This document shows, piece after piece, positions 1 through 6,905 of a DNA stretch of 14,856 nt. Both the position numbers and the translations under genes were made by a program. Every line of letters begins with the position of its first letter. The stretch's first letter is position 1. The notes under the pieces were generated by a model that was given only the letters and a program-made list of their open reading frames with translations, was not told the origin of the DNA and ran no database searches. The DNA is taken from positions 1-14,856 of the forward strand of contig JADFIX010000011.1 of assembly GCA_022566435.1 (NCBI GenBank), given 5' to 3'. The DNA is from Planctomycetota bacterium. GTDB lineage: Bacteria > Planctomycetota > Phycisphaerae > UBA1845.

Positions 1-9
1 TCGGATACG

Positions 10-510
10 GTGTCGCTTCTGTCGGGCGAGGAGGTCGGCGGCTGGTTCGACCTGACCGGGTGGAAAGTGCAGAGTCTGATCGTTCTCGTCGGACTCGTGG
101 CGCTTGTCTGGTTCACACGAAGAGTCCGGCGGTTTCTTAGACGTCGCCGACCGCCGACGCTCCATCCGAAACTTCAGAAATACGGGCAGGCTTTCGCCGA
201 ACCCGACCCGACACTAGGCGCGAAACGGCGCAAACAGGCGGCTGAAATCCTGGCCACATCGAGTACCGGCACCATTGCAGGCTATGAAATCATTGAACAA
301 GTCGAGGCGGTCATCGTCGACGGATTTCGCTTGCCGGAGGATGCACTGGAAGGTCTCAAGGCCGCGTCGGCCATGAAGGGTGCCAACGCCGTCATCAACG
401 TCCATCGCGACCGAGTGGATGGGGGGACTTGCAGTGCGGTGGGTGACGCGGTCATCGTTCGTCGGATCGCTTCGGCCGAGCCCAGCGAGCCGGTGACGGG
501 TTCTTCCTGA
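10..510 (+). CDS. Membrane-anchored protein with YbjQ-like (UPF0145/heavy-metal-binding-like) domain, start uncertain
   Basis: One hydrophobic segment (about residues 20-36, ending LVALVWF) is followed at once by an arginine-rich stretch (37-47), so the bulk of the protein should be cytoplasmic by the positive-inside rule. Residues about 81-152 resemble the YbjQ/UPF0145 fold: a 'T.T.T..GYEI.E..E.V' strand pair, a helix ending in 'A...GANAVINV' and a closing 'GDAVIVRR' strand. YbjQ family members are small proteins of unclear biochemical role, often annotated as heavy-metal binding; no metal ligands can be singled out here. The GTG at position 10 is the first usable start, but the frame is open to base 1 and no ribosome binding site fits in the nine visible bases, so the true start may lie upstream of the window. 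The family call is from pattern resemblance only. Confidence 0.6.
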   Translation: MSLLSGEEVGGWFDLTGWKVQSLIVLVGLVALVWFTRRVRRFLRRRRPPTLHPKLQKYGQAFAEPDPTLGAKRRKQAAEILATSSTGTIAGYEIIEQVEAVIVDGFRLPEDALEGLKAASAMKGANAVINVHRDRVDGGTCSAVGDAVIVRRIASAEPSEPVTGSS

Positions 511-793
511 CGGAAATGCCACGATGCGGCGGTGCTGGTGTTCGTAGAGTCGCCGGGTGGCGAGGTCCGCGCTTATAGGGCGATTCTCCGAATGTGGGGA
601 CACATGCCGGCGCCTTCGGCTTGGGCATGGCACCCGACGCCGTTTGGGCATGGCACGCGACGCCACTGCCAAATCACGTTTGTCGGCGCTGTCGGTTGTT
701 TCCCTATTCCGTGTTTTTCGGTTAAAATGTGCCCAGGCAGCGTGGCTTTTTTCTTAGCCGTTTTATGGGCTTCAGAATTGCGGTAGGTTGATC
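511..793. other. Intergenic gap with direct repeat and AT-richer putative promoter region
   Basis: There is no convincing gene here; short open frames lack coding character and run through the direct repeat at 621-664. A small hairpin (TCGCC, loop GGGT, GGCGA; 550-563) lies 40 bases after the upstream stop but has no T-run. The part from about 690 to 730 is richer in T and A and includes TAAAAT at 723-728, a plausible -10 box for the gene starting at 794. No good -35 box sits at 16-18 bases (TTGTTT at 696-701 is 21 bases away). Confidence 0.4.
621..664. repeat. Two-copy direct repeat, 21-base unit
   Basis: Copies at 621-641 and 644-664 differ at one base (C634 versus G657) and begin TTGGGCATGGCAC. 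The period is 23 bases. It lies in the gap between two genes and could be a pair of a genome-wide intergenic repeat or a paired protein-binding site; the sequence alone does not decide. Confidence 0.65.
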
Positions 794-1390
794 ATGACCA
801 CGGAAGATGAAAAACAAGATGAATCGGGCGGTCCGCGTCCCGAATCCGAACAGGCTCCGCAAATCGAGGATGCCTACGAGCCGGAGAAGAGTGCGGACGA
901 TTTTCCGGGTGAGGATTCGCCGGAGTTGCTGAGCGGTCTGTCTCGCGGTCTCGAAGATCAGCCGGAAGATTCGGAGGGTATCGATGCTGCCGCGCTCGAT
1001 GCATCGAACGCGGCCGCCGTCGCGGCGCGCGACGATGACAGTGATACCGCTGCCAATCTTGAAGAATCGAGAGGTGCGGGTGAGGACGACCAGCCGGAGA
1101 AGGACATCGATTGGGAATCCGAACTATCAGCGCATAAAGTGGTTGTGGCCCTCAAGCGAATCGAGACCGAGGTGCGAAGTCTACTTGACGGTGTCGACGG
1201 CAAACGAAAACGCAAGCTCAGTGGATCGCGAAGGTGGCGGGAGTTGGAAGAGGATCTCATCGGGTGGCAGCACACGAGTCGAATCAATCACTCGGCCCAC
1301 AAGCGCCTCGTGGAATTGGTGGTGCGGCGAGACTATCTTTTTCGCCGCCTGGTCTTTTTATCCCGTACTCGCCAGGTTTGGAACTCCTAG
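794..1390 (+). CDS. Hypothetical protein, acidic disordered N-terminus with basic C-terminal domain
   Basis: The family is not recognised. The product is 198 residues from the ATG at 794, which has AGG six bases upstream; an in-frame TTG at 788 is the less likely start. Residues 1-110 are very rich in Glu, Asp, Ser and Ala and look disordered. Residues about 112-198 change character sharply: a predicted helical, Lys/Arg-rich region with KGKRKRK-like charge (around 137-141), 'SRRWRELEEDLIGWQ' (145-159) and a Leu/Arg-rich tail. No signal peptide or membrane segment is visible. The acid-base polarity suggests a protein that binds nucleic acid or an acidic partner through its C-terminus, but this is only an inference. 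A separate promoter lies between this gene and the acyl-CoA operon downstream, so co-transcription is not required. Confidence 0.6.
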   Translation: MTTEDEKQDESGGPRPESEQAPQIEDAYEPEKSADDFPGEDSPELLSGLSRGLEDQPEDSEGIDAAALDASNAAAVAARDDDSDTAANLEESRGAGEDDQPEKDIDWESELSAHKVVVALKRIETEVRSLLDGVDGKRKRKLSGSRRWRELEEDLIGWQHTSRINHSAHKRLVELVVRRDYLFRRLVFLSRTRQVWNS

Positions 1391-1473
1391 CGCTGGACGC
1401 TGTCAAGGGAGACCTGCACATCGCGTGGGTTTCCTTGATTCGAGAGCCGCTAACGCATGGATTGGACAACTCG

Positions 1474-1503
1474 TTGACGCAAAAGTAATACGACCACTAT
1501 ACT
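1474..1503 (+). promoter_or_regulatory. Sigma70-type promoter of the acyl-CoA mutase operon
   Basis: TTGACG (1474-1479) and TATACT (1498-1503) are separated by 18 bases. Each box matches the consensus at five of six positions, which makes it the best promoter seen in the window. Transcription would start near 1510, leaving a leader of about 90 bases before the ATG at 1599. Confidence 0.75.
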
Positions 1504-1510
1504 TGTTCGC

Positions 1511-1533
1511 GTATCGGACGACGTGACGGATAC
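1511..1533. promoter_or_regulatory. Possible operator: interrupted inverted repeat
   Basis: GTATC (1511-1515) and GATAC (1529-1533) form an inverted repeat separated by 13 bases, just at or after the predicted transcription start. A further GTATC occurs at 1553-1557. The position suits a repressor site of TetR or GntR type, which often control acyl-CoA operons, but the arms are short and chance is possible. No regulator gene is in the window. Confidence 0.25.
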
Positions 1534-1577
1534 TTCGTTGACCACGGTGAAGGTATCCCGCGTCGGCTCGACGAAGT
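1532..1577 (+). promoter_or_regulatory. Leader hairpin ahead of the first ribosome binding site
   Basis: In RNA, 1532-1541 (ACUUCGUUGA) can pair with 1568-1577 (UCGACGAAGU) over ten base pairs with one G-U wobble, enclosing a 26-base loop. The stem ends six bases before the ribosome binding site at 1583-1590. It could affect translation initiation or message stability. It does not match any riboswitch I recognise; in particular it is too short for a cobalamin riboswitch. Confidence 0.35.
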
Positions 1578-1582
1578 TTCGT

Positions 1583-1590
1583 GGGAGGAA
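1583..1590 (+). promoter_or_regulatory. Ribosome binding site deciding the start of the first acyl-CoA dehydrogenase
   Basis: GGGAGGAA lies eight bases before the ATG at 1599. An in-frame GTG at 1581 would place this motif inside the gene, so the ATG is preferred. Confidence 0.8.
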
Positions 1591-1598
1591 ACCGGACG

Positions 1599-2774
1599 AT
1601 GTCCCTGGTTCCGCAGACAGCCGAACTCTCTGAAGATGAATCCGTTCTCCTGGAGGCGGTTCGGGAATACGCGCGCAATGAATTGCTTCCTTTGGATCGC
1701 AAATGCGACAAGGATGAGTCATCTATCCTGGAAGCGCTTCCGAAATTGGGCGAAATGGGTTTTCTGAACCTTTGCGTACCGGAATCGTTGAGCGGGTTGG
1801 GTTGTTCGTATCGGCTCTATGCCGCCATCCTGCACGAAATCGCTTACGCCTCGCCCTCCACGGCGGTGAGCGTTTCGGTCCATGCGCTGACCGGCAACAT
1901 TCTACTGCAAAACGCCCTCGAGCCGCTTCGCACCGATCTGCTTACTGAGTGGGGCGATCCCAAAAACTTCAGCGCCTTCGCGCTCACCGAGGCGGACGCG
2001 GGGAGCGACGCCGCCGGCGCCAAAACCGCGGCGGTCGTGGTGGACGGCGGTTTTCGACTCGACGGCGAGAAAATGTGGATTACCAACGGTCTGACCTGCC
2101 GGTGGCTCCTTACGCTCGTGCGCCTTCCGGGATTTGAAGGAAACGACGGTTTGTGCGCCCTGCTAGTCGATGCCCAAGCCGAAGGCGTGGAATCCAGTCC
2201 GATTCATGGAAAGATGGGCATACGTGGCAGCGAGACCGCCGTCGTCCATTTTGCGAATGTGTTTGTTCCCGCCGATCATCAGATCGGCGAACAAGGTAAC
2301 GGATTACGGGTCATGCTTTCGGGTCTCAACGGAGGTCGAATCGGCATTGCCGCACAGTCCACGGGTATCATCGAGGCTTGCCTGGACGAAATGGTCGCCT
2401 ACGCCAGGCAACGAGAGCAGTTCCGGGAACCAATCGGCCGGTTCCAGGCCCTGCAGGCTATGATCGCCGACACCAAGGTGGAATTCGAGGCCGCAAAGCT
2501 GCTGATCTGGCGGGCCGCCGCCATGATCGACGCCCAAATGCCCGATCCGGCGGCGAGCGCCAAGGCCAAACTCTATGCGTCCGAAAGTGCGAATCGAGCG
2601 GCCTATCGCGCCGTTCAGATTCACGGTGCTAGCGGCTACGTCAATGAATGCCGCGTTGAGCAACTGAGTCGCGATGCCCGCGTGACGACGATTTACGAGG
2701 GCACGAGTGAAATACAGCGTGTCATCATCGCAAACGATCTTGCCGAGACCGGTGTGGCGTCCTCGGCGGCCTAG
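1599..2774 (+). CDS. Acyl-CoA dehydrogenase 1 (first gene of operon)
   Basis: FAD-dependent alpha,beta-dehydrogenation of an acyl-CoA, passing electrons to electron-transfer flavoprotein, in the cytoplasm. At 391 residues it has the family's usual length. Visible landmarks are the FAD/substrate motif 'ALTEADAGSDAAG' (128-140), 'KMWITNG' (158-164), 'QREQF.EPIG.FQ' (271-283), 'QIHGASGYVNE' (340-350) and the catalytic-base region 'IYEGTSEIQR' with Glu367. It is the most divergent of the three paralogues: the loop before the first motif is shortened (the usual 'EEQK.KYLP.LA.GE' is reduced), and the second signature has Ala343 where Gly or Ser is normal. The catalytic Glu is present, so it should be active. 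Substrate is not determinable; short straight or branched acyl-CoA is likely from context. It follows the promoter at 1474-1503. Confidence 0.93.
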   Translation: MSLVPQTAELSEDESVLLEAVREYARNELLPLDRKCDKDESSILEALPKLGEMGFLNLCVPESLSGLGCSYRLYAAILHEIAYASPSTAVSVSVHALTGNILLQNALEPLRTDLLTEWGDPKNFSAFALTEADAGSDAAGAKTAAVVVDGGFRLDGEKMWITNGLTCRWLLTLVRLPGFEGNDGLCALLVDAQAEGVESSPIHGKMGIRGSETAVVHFANVFVPADHQIGEQGNGLRVMLSGLNGGRIGIAAQSTGIIEACLDEMVAYARQREQFREPIGRFQALQAMIADTKVEFEAAKLLIWRAAAMIDAQMPDPAASAKAKLYASESANRAAYRAVQIHGASGYVNECRVEQLSRDARVTTIYEGTSEIQRVIIANDLAETGVASSAA

Positions 2775-2924
2775 CACTACCATTCCGGCAGACGATGGCG
2801 CACGAACTAGTAGAATGTACAGGTACGTGGCGCTGCCGTACGGCGATCCTCCAATCTGCGAGCACGTGCGGCGGGTGGTGCGCACAAACTCAGTATTTGC
2901 AAAAGGTTACGTGGCAGGTGACGC
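2775..2924 (+). other. Gap between acyl-CoA dehydrogenases 1 and 2
   Basis: This 150-base space is the longest inside the operon. It contains TAGAAT at 2811-2816 without a matching -35 box and the palindrome GTGCGCAC at 2877-2884. No terminator with a T-run is visible. An internal promoter is possible, but I cannot support one. Confidence 0.3.
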
Positions 2925-4067
2925 ATGGATTTTGATCTTTCCGAAGACTTGTTGGCCTTGCAAGAAGTCGCGCGGCGGTTCGCTGCCGAGCATATCGCAC
3001 CGAACGCGCGAGAATGGGATCGCGAGGCCTCAATTCCGCGCGATATTGTCGCCAAGTTGGGCGAACTCGGATTAATGGGGATTTTCATTCCCACCGAGTA
3101 CGGCGGATGCGGGTTCGGCGATCTGGAAGCGGCGGTCATTATGGAAGAGATCGCCCGCCACTGCGGCGCTACCGCGCTTATGCTCGATGCGCACAATGCG
3201 CTGTGCAGCGCCCATCTGATCCGTGCGGCCAACGATGCGCAAAAAAAGAAGTATTTGCCGGCGCTCGCCACGGGAGAGTGTCTCGGCGCTTGGGCGCTTT
3301 CCGAGCCGGGTTGCGGGAGCGACGCTGCGGCCCTGACGACTGAGGCCAAGTTAGAGGGCGACACCTGGGTGCTCAACGGCGCCAAGCATTGGATTACCAA
3401 CGGTTATCATGCGGGCGTATTCGTCATCACGGCGAAGACCACGCCGGAAGGTGGCGCCAAAGGGATTAGTGCCTTTATCGTCGAGCGCGACACACCGGGA
3501 CTCATCATCGGTCCGAAAGAAGACAAGATGGGGATGCGGGCCTCGGATACGGTAGGGCTTACGTTGGAAGACCTGCGCATTCCAAGCGAAAGCCTCTGTG
3601 GTGAATTGAACGGCGGGTTTTTGGATGCCATGAAAGTGCTCGAACGGGGCCGAATTACGATCTCGGCCATGTCGGTGGGGCTGGGCCGCGGCGCGCTGGA
3701 ACAATCACTCTCCTACGCCAAGCAGCGGACCACTTTCGGCAAGGCGATTTTCGAGCATCAGTCGATCCAGTTCATGTTGGCCGACATGGCTATGGAAATC
3801 GACGCGGCGCGTCTGCTCACTCGGAAGGCGGCCATCCTTTCGGATGCGGGTAAGCCGGCGAATATCGACGCGTCGGTGGCCAAACTTTTTTCCAGTGAAG
3901 TGGCGACGCGCGCTTGCCTGAACGCCATCCAGATTCACGGTGGGACGGGCTACACGAAAGAAGTGCCGGTGGAACGGTACATGCGCGATGCCAAGCTTTG
4001 TGAGATCGGCGAGGGGTCGAGCCAGATTCAGCGCATCATCATCGCCCGACACCTGCTCGGTTACTAG
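2925..4067 (+). CDS. Acyl-CoA dehydrogenase 2
   Basis: A 380-residue flavoprotein that dehydrogenates an acyl-CoA to the trans-2-enoyl-CoA. The ATG at 2925 follows AGGTG by four bases. Landmarks are '[14 protein letters not shown]' (123-136), 'KHWITNG' (154-160), '[11 protein letters not shown]' (267-279), '[11 protein letters not shown]' (336-346) and '[10 protein letters not shown]' (361-370). The catalytic Glu is Glu363, sitting in a GEGSS context rather than the YEGTS of the other two. The segment '[19 protein letters not shown]' (241-259) also separates it from paralogues 1 and 3, which share a GGRIGIAAQ motif. It is probably specific for a different acyl chain from its neighbours; which one is not readable. 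The next gene begins nine bases after its stop. Confidence 0.94.
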   Translation: MDFDLSEDLLALQEVARRFAAEHIAPNAREWDREASIPRDIVAKLGELGLMGIFIPTEYGGCGFGDLEAAVIMEEIARHCGATALMLDAHNALCSAHLIRAANDAQKKKYLPALATGECLGAWALSEPGCGSDAAALTTEAKLEGDTWVLNGAKHWITNGYHAGVFVITAKTTPEGGAKGISAFIVERDTPGLIIGPKEDKMGMRASDTVGLTLEDLRIPSESLCGELNGGFLDAMKVLERGRITISAMSVGLGRGALEQSLSYAKQRTTFGKAIFEHQSIQFMLADMAMEIDAARLLTRKAAILSDAGKPANIDASVAKLFSSEVATRACLNAIQIHGGTGYTKEVPVERYMRDAKLCEIGEGSSQIQRIIIARHLLGY

Positions 4068-4076
4068 GATACGTCC

Positions 4077-5213
4077 ATGGATTTCGACTTCGACGAAGAT
4101 CATAGAATGCTCCAAGAGCAGCTCCATGCGTTCGCGATGAACGAGGTGGCCACGGGCGCGGCGGAGCGAGACCAAAATGCGTCTATGACGAGCGAGCTTC
4201 TCGAGCAATTGGCCCAGCTCGGGCTGTTCGGCATTGCCATTCCCGATAAGTACGGCGGTGCCGGCATGGGCGCGATGGCGTCGTCGATTGTTGTGGAAGA
4301 GATTTCGAAGGCGTGTGCCGGCACCGGGGTTCTGCTCAGTGCGCACAATTCGCTTTGCGTCGATCCGATACTGACTTTCGGCACGGAAGAACAGAAACAG
4401 AAGTACTTGCCGCAAATGGCGTCCGGCGAGATGATCGGCTGCCTCTCACTCACGGAGCCCGGCAGCGGGAGCGACGCCGGTGCGGCCACCTGCCAAGCGG
4501 TTTTGAAAGATGACGGCTGGCACATCGACGGCACCAAGATTTTCGTCACCAACGGAAAAGAAGCCGGGGTCATGGTGCTCATCGCGGTCACCAATCCCGA
4601 CGAGCCCAAGCGGAAGCTCAGCGCGTTCATTATTGAAAAATCGTCGCCGGGTCTGAAACTCGCCAAGCTCGAAAAAAAGCTCGGTATCCGATGTTCCTCC
4701 ACGGCGGAATTCGTGTTTGATGGCTGTGTCGTGCCGAAAGACGCCCTGCTCGGCGAGCGCGGTCGCGGGATGCGCGTGGCATTGACCACCTTGAACGGGG
4801 GAAGAATCGGCATCGCCGCCCAGGCGCTAGGCATTGGGCAGGCGTGCCTGCACCATGCGACGAAGTATGCCCGCACGCGGGTGCAGTTCGATCGCCCCAT
4901 CGGTAAATTCCAAGCCATCCAGAACAAGCTGGCCGACATGTCGGTGATGATCGAGGCCGCGCGGGCATTGGTTTATCGCGCCGCGTCGTTCAAAGATACA
5001 GGCCGCGATTACGTCCAGGCCGCTGCCATGGCGAAGTTGTTCGCCAGTGAAATGTGTTCCCGCGCCGCCAATCACGCCGTTCAGGTGTTCGGCGGATACG
5101 GTTACTGCAACGAGTATCCGGCCGAGCGGCTTCTTCGCGATTCGAAGATCACGGAGCTGTACGAAGGCACCAGCGAGATTCACCGGCTGGTCATCGCGCG
5201 AACGCTGGTCTGA
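4077..5213 (+). CDS. Acyl-CoA dehydrogenase 3, butyryl/short-chain type
   Basis: A 378-residue acyl-CoA dehydrogenase. AGGA at 4066-4069 overlaps the stop of the previous gene and sits seven bases before the ATG at 4077, which favours coupled translation. Landmarks are 'LSLTEPGSGSDAGA' (123-136), 'KIFVTNG' (154-160), 'LNGGRIGIAAQALGI' (239-253), 'RVQFDRPIGKFQAIQ' (268-282), 'QVFGGYGYCNEYPAERL' (336-352) and 'LYEGTSEIHR' with catalytic Glu363. This is the most canonical of the three and resembles bacterial short-chain (butyryl-CoA) dehydrogenases, which fits conversion of butyryl-CoA to crotonyl-CoA before the hydratase and dehydrogenase encoded next. Chain-length preference is inferred from resemblance and context. 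An ETF partner is needed but is not encoded here. Confidence 0.94.
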   Translation: MDFDFDEDHRMLQEQLHAFAMNEVATGAAERDQNASMTSELLEQLAQLGLFGIAIPDKYGGAGMGAMASSIVVEEISKACAGTGVLLSAHNSLCVDPILTFGTEEQKQKYLPQMASGEMIGCLSLTEPGSGSDAGAATCQAVLKDDGWHIDGTKIFVTNGKEAGVMVLIAVTNPDEPKRKLSAFIIEKSSPGLKLAKLEKKLGIRCSSTAEFVFDGCVVPKDALLGERGRGMRVALTTLNGGRIGIAAQALGIGQACLHHATKYARTRVQFDRPIGKFQAIQNKLADMSVMIEAARALVYRAASFKDTGRDYVQAAAMAKLFASEMCSRAANHAVQVFGGYGYCNEYPAERLLRDSKITELYEGTSEIHRLVIARTLV

Positions 5214-5280
5214 TTTCACGCCACGAATTCCGCCCGGGCTCTGCGGCGAATCTGCGGGCAACCCGGTTGATCGACAACGC

Positions 5281-5287
5281 AGGAGTG
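5281..5287 (+). promoter_or_regulatory. Ribosome binding site deciding the start of the 3-hydroxyacyl-CoA dehydrogenase
   Basis: AGGAGTG lies six bases before the ATG at 5294. The reading frame is open about 240 bases further upstream, through the end of the previous gene, so this motif is what fixes the start. Confidence 0.8.
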
Positions 5288-5293
5288 ACCACC

Positions 5294-6154
5294 ATGCATG
5301 CACAGTCTGACAAAACCATGGCCGTGATCGGTGCGGGGACGATGGGACGCGGCATCGTGCAGGTCTTTGCTCAGGCCGGTTATGACGCATACATGTTCGA
5401 CATGGCGCCGGAGGCGTTGGACTCGGCCGGCAAGGCCATTGAAAAGCTACTCCATCGCGCGGTCGAGAAAGACCGGATGACGGCGGAAGATGCCGAATCC
5501 ACGCGGAGCCGGATCCACCCCGTGTCCAAACTTTGCGACGTGGGCACCTGCCCGCTGATCGTCGAGGCCGCCACCGAGCGACTGGAAGTCAAACTCGAAA
5601 TCCTGCAACATGCTCAAAAGCACGTGACCGAGGGCGGCGTGCTGGCCACCAACACAAGCAGCATCAGCATTACGCAATTGGCGGCGGCCATGGATCATCC
5701 CGATCGGTTTATCGGTATGCACTTTTTCAATCCGGTCCCTTTGATGAAACTGGTCGAAGTCGTTCGTGGACTTCAAACCAGCGACGAAACCACGGAGCGA
5801 ACCATCGCCTGGGCCAAAGAGGTCGGCAAGACCGCCGTACCGTGCAACGACAGCCCGGGTTTTGTTTCCAACCGAGTGCTGATGCCCATGATTAACGAGG
5901 CCATCTTTGCCTTGCAGGAAGGCGTGGCCGAGCCGGAAGCGATCGACGAGATCATGAAACTCGGGATGAACCATCCGATGGGTCCGCTGGCGCTGGCCGA
6001 CCTGATCGGACTGGACGTCTGTCTGGATATTATCAACGTCCTCTTCCGCGACCTGGGCGAGGATCGCTACCGTCCCTGCCCTCTGCTGCGTAAGATGGTC
6101 ATGGCGGGTCGCTTGGGTCGCAAAACCAAACAGGGGTTCTTCCGCTATGAGTAA
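5294..6154 (+). CDS. hbd: 3-hydroxybutyryl-CoA dehydrogenase (3-hydroxyacyl-CoA dehydrogenase)
   Basis: Oxidises L-3-hydroxybutyryl-CoA (or similar short 3-hydroxyacyl-CoA) to acetoacetyl-CoA with NAD(P)+, in the cytoplasm. The 286-residue length is standard. The N-terminal Rossmann motif is 'VIGAGTMGRG' (11-20). The catalytic set known from human 3-hydroxyacyl-CoA dehydrogenase (Ser137, His158, Glu170, Asn208) is reproduced with identical spacing as Ser122 (in NTSS), His143 (in 'GMHFFNPVPLMKLVE'), Glu155 and Asn193 (in VSNR). The C-terminal dimerisation domain ends with 'GRLGRKTKQGFFRYE' (272-286). The stop overlaps the start of the enoyl-CoA hydratase by eight bases, so the two are translationally coupled. 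The symbol follows the clostridial-type name; paaH or mmgB could equally be used. Confidence 0.93.
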   Translation: MHAQSDKTMAVIGAGTMGRGIVQVFAQAGYDAYMFDMAPEALDSAGKAIEKLLHRAVEKDRMTAEDAESTRSRIHPVSKLCDVGTCPLIVEAATERLEVKLEILQHAQKHVTEGGVLATNTSSISITQLAAAMDHPDRFIGMHFFNPVPLMKLVEVVRGLQTSDETTERTIAWAKEVGKTAVPCNDSPGFVSNRVLMPMINEAIFALQEGVAEPEAIDEIMKLGMNHPMGPLALADLIGLDVCLDIINVLFRDLGEDRYRPCPLLRKMVMAGRLGRKTKQGFFRYE

Positions 6155-6896
6155 CACAGAAGTTCAATTAGGCGTCGATGGCACTGTCGCTACGATCTCT
6201 TTCGTGACGGAGGCGGGCCTCAACGTCGGTTCATCGGGGATGATGCGCAAGTTTTCGGAGGTTGTCGCCCGTGTCGCCGAGAACGGGAAAGTTCGTATCA
6301 CCGTCATTCGCGGGGTGGGCAAGGTGTTTCTGGCCGGGGCGGACATCAAGGAAATGGCGACGTACGACCGTGAAAAAGCCCTCGAATACGGTCGTTTGGG
6401 GCAAAGTGTGCTCAATGCGATCGAAAGTCTCCCGTCGATTACGGTGGCGGCGATTAACGGTGCGGCGATGGGCGGCGGAATGGAGCTGGCGTTGGCGTGT
6501 GATTTCCGAATCGCAGTGAAGTCTGCTAAAATAGGGCTGCCTGAATCATCGCTGGGGCTGATCCCCGGCTGGGGCGGGATTATTCGCGCGACGAGGCTTA
6601 TCGGACCATCACGCGCGAAGAGGCTATACTTGAGTGCCCTGCCGGTGTCGGCGGAGGAAGGGCTGGAATTCGGTCTGGTCGACGAAATCGTCAACGCACA
6701 AGAAGACCTCGGCCCACGCGTCGCCGCGTTCTGTAAGTCCTTTCGGCGGGGCGCACCGGCGGCGGTGGCGTTGGCCAAGCGGGCGGCGCGCGACGGCGAT
6801 GACTTGAATGCCTTCGCCGATTGCTTTACGACCGACGATGCCCGCGAAGGTATTGCGGCCTTCGTCGAAAAGCGTCCGGCTCGCTGGATGGAATAG
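6147..6896 (+). CDS. Enoyl-CoA hydratase/isomerase (crotonase) family protein
   Basis: Adds water to a trans-2-enoyl-CoA such as crotonyl-CoA to give the L-3-hydroxyacyl-CoA used by the preceding gene's product. At 249 residues it is typical, though slightly short. The CoA/oxyanion-hole motifs are 'FLAGADIKEM' (61-70) and 'NGAAMGGGMELALACDFRIA' (104-123). Both hydratase glutamates known from rat crotonase (Glu144 and Glu164) have counterparts here, Glu113 in GGGMELAL and Glu133 in 'LPESSLGLIPGWGG' (131-144). This supports a true hydratase rather than an isomerase or hydrolase. Its start lies inside the end of the preceding gene (ATGAGTAA overlap), with AGGGG ten bases upstream. The next gene starts nine bases after its stop. 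Confidence 0.9.
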   Translation: MSNTEVQLGVDGTVATISFVTEAGLNVGSSGMMRKFSEVVARVAENGKVRITVIRGVGKVFLAGADIKEMATYDREKALEYGRLGQSVLNAIESLPSITVAAINGAAMGGGMELALACDFRIAVKSAKIGLPESSLGLIPGWGGIIRATRLIGPSRAKRLYLSALPVSAEEGLEFGLVDEIVNAQEDLGPRVAAFCKSFRRGAPAAVALAKRAARDGDDLNAFADCFTTDDAREGIAAFVEKRPARWME

Positions 6897-6905
6897 GATC
6901 TAACG

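Noticed and set aside
661..669. GCCACTGCC, reminiscent of a piece of a cobalamin riboswitch
   Set aside because: A cobalamin riboswitch needs about 200 bases of conserved structure including the B12 box; nothing else matches, and the site is not in front of the B12 operon.
532..786. An 84-codon open frame after the YbjQ-like gene
   Set aside because: It runs through the direct repeat, has no ribosome binding site and shows odd composition; it overlaps the likely promoter area of the next gene.
5054..5293. Upstream extension of the 3-hydroxybutyryl-CoA dehydrogenase frame
   Set aside because: It overlaps the end of the third acyl-CoA dehydrogenase and lies before a good ribosome binding site at 5281-5287; the Rossmann motif begins soon after the ATG at 5294, as expected for the family.
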